A stretch of 64,000 bases of DNA from Hymenoscyphus infarciens. Lineage: Eukaryota; Ascomycota; Leotiomycetes; Helotiales; Helotiaceae. The stretch spans positions 62,001-126,000 of the forward strand of contig LLCB01000114.1 of assembly GCA_001414345.1 (NCBI GenBank). The letters are read 5' to 3'. The notes beneath the pieces are model-generated. The model did no database searches and was not told where the DNA came from. It was given only the letters and a program-made list of their open reading frames with translations. The stretch's first letter is position 1. Every line of letters begins with the position of its first letter. This document shows positions 59,619-64,000 of this stretch, one piece after another. Both the position numbers and the translations under genes were made by a program.

Positions 59619-61232
59619 TCACATTTTATCCTTCTTAATATTCTCCTTCAATCTCCAATCAAGCCATCCCCCGAGCCTCTCCCCATTTCCCAAAATCTGT
59701 ATCTCAGCCTTCATATTCAACATCAACATAACCTGTAACTCCCTTCTCCACTCACCCTCACAACCTCCCTCTTCAAACATTTCTTTCTCCAGCATCTTTC
59801 CCGCGATTCTCCGATCTCGAGGTGTCATTTTCAATAATCCTGGTACGTCTTCGTTTGCGTGTAGGAAATCGGAACTTCGAACTCCGAGCCATTGGATGGA
59901 TGGTACAGCGAGATTTGACTCATGGGCGAGGGCTACGGAACCGTGTTTGTAGGTTGACATTATTCCGAGACCGTCGGGGTCGAAGTCTACGAGGGCGAAA
60001 ATTGGAGTTGACGAGTGCTGGGTTGAGAGAAGGTGGAGAAATTGGCGGGTTTGGATGTCGGGGTATCCTTTGGCCTGGAGGGAGGTTAAGGTTACTGGAC
60101 AATGGGGAGGTTGCAGAGGAGGGTTACAGTGATGATGATCCCCTTTCCTGCCAATGAGTCCTGCCAGTATTTGCTTGTTGCTAAAGTCCGGAAGGTTGCC
60201 TATGGCGAGCGTTTAGTAGGGGCGAAGACGTAAGTGAGGAAGCCATACCTCTTTTTCAATCACAAGAACCCATTCCACCTCTTCAAATTCTACTTTGCAG
60301 ATATCCTTCGAATTTGGAACCAAGACACCCTATTTTTGTCAAATAATGACACGAGCAACGTGGGTGGGTTGTTGCAAACCTCGCTCTCCATGGAGTAATC
60401 AACACTCGACTCGTCTTCTCTGGTTATCGTGAAAGATCCGGCAACAAGACCTTTGGCTGCGGCAACCTTTTCGGTGTCAGAGTTGCAGTTCCCATTGGAT
60501 TCAAAAGTCTTCTTTGAGCATACCACATTCAAAGCATCACGCTCTACGCCAAATGTGTATGCGATGTCATCGACATAGCGATCAACAACAGCTTGCTTAA
60601 CGAAAAGCTCGGGATCTCGATAATAAAGGTCTCTACGTTTGAGTATCAGTATGGGAGGGATAATTGCAAGAAACAAAGGCAAAAGTGGAAAATTGGTAGT
60701 GGAAAGATAAACCTCTTGGTAGTCACAATTCCGGTAACGAGCGCTTCATGGGAAAGCTCGAGAATCCGAAGTAGTATTGCTACAAGCCGTCAATTCACAC
60801 CCGGCCCTGAACGAAGTTGGCCGACCCACTGAATCTTCGTGCTTCTTGTGGTGATTTGTTGGGAAAAGTGATTGATCTTGTCTCAGGTCTCGAAGCCTTG
60901 ATGGCATTATCTGTATTTTCCGATTGGGGTTTGTTCTTCAAACTAGGCCGACTCTTCAGCGGTATGACGAGCTCTTTCCCCTCGGCCAAGAGACAATCTG
61001 TGATGGCTTCGAAAATGTCCTCAATTCTTGAGATGACTGCCCCAGGTGTTTTCCGAAGGTTTCTGTACGTGTGTCCAGTCATCGGCGAGGAAAGACGCGG
61101 TATTTCCAAGGCAGGCGCGTCCTCTTCTTGAGCTGTTAGTCTATTTGGTAAGTTTGATAGCAAGTTTCCAGGCAGGTCATTTTGGGCATGTTCGCTGCCA
61201 TTTATGATATCAGAGACAAGCTCAAAGTCCAT
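59619..61232 (-). CDS. SPO11: Meiotic recombination protein SPO11 (Topo VI A-like)
   Basis: Seven exons, 60830-61232, 60713-60779, 60524-60632, 60380-60466, 60249-60305, 60128-60199, 59619-60074, give 416 residues; all introns are 49-80 bases, GT-AG, and in frame. SPO11 makes the double-strand breaks that start meiotic recombination, in the nucleus. The catalytic Tyr lies in KRDLYYRDP (Tyr 160/161), the winged-helix CAP domain; the Toprim metal site is complete: VIEKE (237-241) and DFDPDG (295-300). MSTYKHGS and VPSIQWLG follow as in the family. The N-terminal ~130 residues are variable, ending in the conserved PGAVISRIEDIFEAI. Several donors are weak (GTTTAT, GTTTGC, GTGGGT), yet the joined protein matches the family end to end. 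It lies head to head with ERG7. Confidence 0.93.
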
Positions 61233-61457
61233 TTTGGGAGATTGAAAGACTTGGAGAAACGCAGGAAGTCCATCTGAATATTTCGTGAAATTGGGTGTAA
61301 CCTCAAATGGTGTGAATGGTGTTGAGCCCGTTCAATCTTGAGGGTCGGCCCGCGCGGTTGATTGTCGGGTCCCTGCTGTGTTCCTGCGTAGGGCACCAGT
61401 TGATTGCTTCCCCTCGACTTCCTCTCCCCATCCTCCCCATTGACATTCTGAATCGAC
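61233..61457. promoter_or_regulatory. Divergent promoter shared by SPO11 and ERG7
   Basis: Only 225 bases separate the two start codons, so both 5' UTRs and core promoters must lie here or overlap the first exons. No TATA box or known sterol-response element stands out. Confidence 0.55.
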
Positions 61458-63836
61458 ATGGCGAGGACAGTTGCAGGAAATGGCAACGGTGCTGTAAAGT
61501 CCAGTACCGGCAACAGCTACTCCAAACCTGTTGCAAAGCGGTCACTGGAGTCGGCCGATTCTACCTCCACCACCACATACAAGAAGCCCAAGCTCCAAGA
61601 ACGTACCGACTTCTCCAAATGGCGCCTATTGGATGAAGCAGGAAGGCAAACATGGCATTATCTCGAAGATGACGAGGAAGCCAAAGAATGGCCTCAGTCA
61701 ACTGCAGACAAATATTTCCTGGGTCTGCCAACTGTATATACAACAACTTTTCTCTATGCGCAGTGTAACATCTGCTAACCTACCCAGAACCTCCCCGACC
61801 TACCCAAACCCAAGACCCCCCTCGATGCAGTAAAGAATGGACTTGAATTCTTCGAACATCTGCAACTCCCTCCTGGCAACTGGGGCTGTGAATATGGTGG
61901 TCCGATGTTCCTCCTTCCAGGCCTCGTTATCACTTGGGTGGTCACAGAAACTCCAATTCCAGCTCACATCGCGACGGAAATAAAGAACTATTTATTTGCT
62001 CGAGCACACCCGGAAGACGGAGGTTGGGGTCTACATATCGAAGGAGAAAGCACTGTCTTTGGAACGGCCATGAACTATACCACATTACGTCTGCTGGGAG
62101 TTAGTGAAGAGCACGAGAAGTTGGTGAAAGCTCGTGGAACCCTACACAAAATGGGAGGCGCCAAAAATGGACCGTACTGGGCAAAGTTCTGGCTCAGTGT
62201 ACTTGGGGTGTGTCAATGGGATATCGTAAATCCCTGTCCTCCAGAGTTCTGGTTGCTGCCAGACTGGGCTCCTTTTGCCCCTTGGAGATGGTGGATCCAC
62301 ATGCGAATGGTCTTTCTTCCAATGTCATTTGTATGGTCGAGGAAATGGACAGCCAAAGAAACGGCGGTAGTTCTTCAACTCCGAGAGGAGCTGTTCATCG
62401 AGCCATACGCTACTATTAACTGGGGCGGCAACCGGAACAGTATATACCACAAGGACAATTATCATCCCAAGACTTGGTTGCTAAATTCCGCGAATTGGTT
62501 TCTTGTCAATGTCTATCCATATTTCAGGACAAAGTCTTTGGTGCAGAAGGCAGAAGATTGGGTCTGGAAGCTGATTCAGATGGAGGACAAGAATACAGAT
62601 TATTCTTGTCTTGCCCCTGTAAATGCTCCAATGAACTTACTCGTTTGCTATATTAAAGAGGGACCCAACGCATACTCTGTCCAACGACATCGAGATCGAA
62701 TGGCGGATTTCTTGTGGGTTAAGGCCGAGGGAATGCTCGTAAATGGCACCAATGGTGTACAATGCTGGGATACCGCTTTCCTGATTCAAGCAGTCATGGA
62801 TGCAGGTCTTGCCGAGGATGAGAAATGGCGACCAATGTTGACTAAGGCTTTGGAATTCCTCGACGACCAACAAATCCGAGAAAACGTGGATGATCAGGCG
62901 ATATGCTACAGGCAACAACGAAAGGGTGCTTGGGCTTTTAGTAATAAGGACCAAGGGTATGCAGTAAGTGACTGTATTTCCGAGGCGCTGAAAGCAGTAC
63001 TGCTTCTCCAGAGAACACCTGGATACCCACAACTCCTCGAAGATCAACGTATTTACGATGCCATTGACACTTTACTTACCTACCAGAACGCTTCTGGCGG
63101 ATGTGCTTCTTATGAGCCAACACGTGGATCTGAAAGGTTGGAAATGCTCAACGCGGCAGAAGTCTTTGGTAGAATCATGATCGAATATGACTACCCGGAA
63201 TGTACAACGGCAGTAGTGACAGCATTGTCATTATTCACACAGTATTATCCCAAATATCGAACTACGGAAATCAAGGAGTTCAAGGCCAGGGCTGTCCAGT
63301 ATATCCGAGATGCTCAATATCCAGATGGAAGTTGGTATGGAAGTTGGGGAATCTGCTTCACATATGCTGGCATGTTTGCGCTTGAGAGTCTCGCGAGTAT
63401 TGGTGAAACTTACGAGAACAGCGAATTCTCTCGCAAAGGTTGTGATTTCTTGATTTCCAAGCAAAGGGAAGACGGAGGATGGTCAGAAAGTTATAGAGTA
63501 AGTCAACTTCTAAATTCCTACTGTTCAAAATGCTAAAAGACTCAGTCATGCGAAACCAAAATCTATACTGAACATCCAACTGGACCTCAAGTAGTCATGA
63601 CCGCGTGGGCATGTATTGCATTACTCGAAGCACATTACCCAGATCGAACACCCATTGAGAAAGGATTGAAGCTCATTATGAGTAGGCAGCAGCCTAATGG
63701 AGAGTGGTTGCAGGAGGCCATTGAAGGAGTTTTCAACAAAAGTTGCATGATTTCATACCCGAACTATAAATTCATTTTCCCTTTCAAGGCGCTGGGGATG
63801 TTTGCGACGCGCTATGGGGATTCTGCTTTGCTTTGA
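61458..63836 (+). CDS. ERG7: Lanosterol synthase (oxidosqualene cyclase)
   Basis: Three exons, 61458-61733, 61788-63497, 63546-63836 (introns 54 and 48 bases), give 758 residues, the usual fungal length. The enzyme cyclises (3S)-2,3-oxidosqualene to lanosterol in ergosterol synthesis, on ER or lipid-droplet membranes. Visible: [17 protein letters not shown], the [10 protein letters not shown] segment, [30 protein letters not shown] (about 416-427), the proton-donor motif, and repeated QW motifs ([27 protein letters not shown] at 605-620, EDGGWSESY). The catalytic Asp motif reads DCISE at 487-491 in place of the more usual DCTAE; the Asp and Cys are kept. The first exon is a variable, Ser/Thr-rich N-terminus. 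A second, specialised cyclase cannot be excluded from sequence alone, but the composition and context fit the housekeeping ERG7. Confidence 0.93.
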
Positions 63837-64000
63837 ATTTCAACGTATGATTTCAATAGCGTAGGAGTTTTCATTGTAATTATGACGATTATTAGGAACC
63901 AATTTAATGTAATAATATTCACACACTTGTTAGTGAAGTAGCCTAGTGCTGCCTATGGGGAACTTTCCAGAAGCTCTTAACCCTGCGGCTCAGCCTTGTT
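63837..64000. other. 3' flank of ERG7 to the window end
   Basis: Likely 3' UTR, with AATAAT/TAATATT stretches near 63,905-63,925 that could serve as polyadenylation signals. No further gene starts before the window ends. Confidence 0.4.

Noticed and set aside
47547..63836. A secondary-metabolite cluster built on the cyclase and the oxidoreductase
   Set aside because: The cyclase looks like housekeeping ERG7, the oxidoreductase is broken and 12 kb away, and no P450, transferase or cluster regulator is present.
1..64000. tRNA, rRNA or CRISPR features
   Set aside because: I saw no cloverleaf with an intact T-loop motif, no rRNA-like stretch, and no regularly spaced identical repeats; CRISPR is not expected in a fungus.

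Overview
The window looks like a chromosomal segment of a filamentous ascomycete (Pezizomycotina). The evidence is short GT-AG introns of about 48-96 bases, typical ascomycete proteins (SPO11, a fungal lanosterol synthase, a CAF-1 large subunit, secreted proteins with small introns), and an AT-rich retrotransposon block carrying the signature of repeat-induced point mutation (RIP): CpA/TpG nearly absent, TpA in excess, stop codons where Gln is expected. I cannot name the species; the class is also inference.

The sequence has two compartments. Bases 1 to about 33,800 are an AT-rich, gene-free graveyard of nested retroelements. In order: the 3' end of an LTR element (1-1275); a degraded stretch with an unidentified minus-strand coding relic; a complete 2.95-kb LTR element that shows gag but no pol (5239-8188, target duplication CTTTT); a Tad-like LINE on the plus strand, split by a solo LTR (13824-14152, duplication CTTAT) and by a complete Ty3/gypsy element on the minus strand (14417-22509, duplication AAAAA); a Ty1/copia element on the plus strand (25067-32875); then an octamer satellite, short tandem repeats and poly-T that mark the edge. 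Both pol-bearing LTR elements carry an open-looking frame antisense to pol, between pol and the 3' LTR.

Bases 33,800-64,000 have ordinary composition and hold genes. From the left: CAF-1 large subunit (-), a conserved low-complexity ascomycete protein (-), about 6.4 kb without a recognisable gene, a secreted SnoaL/NTF2-like protein (-), a small gene relic (+), a broken MDR oxidoreductase (+), a GH18 endo-N-acetylglucosaminidase-like protein (-), a six-cysteine secreted protein (-), a multi-pass membrane protein (-), a Ser/Thr-rich, probably GPI-anchored surface protein (+), SPO11 (-) and lanosterol synthase ERG7 (+). SPO11 and ERG7 are head to head over about 225 bp.

The genes do not form one pathway. 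The left and right ends hold housekeeping functions (chromatin assembly, meiosis, sterol synthesis). The 45-57.5 kb middle is accessory in character: secreted or surface proteins, a pseudogene, and several small inverted-repeat (MITE-like) elements. These include a two-copy family with termini CACCAGG, a 440-bp element with about 50-bp inverted repeats, and next to it a 221-bp tandem duplication rich in GTAGGTNACCTAC palindromes.
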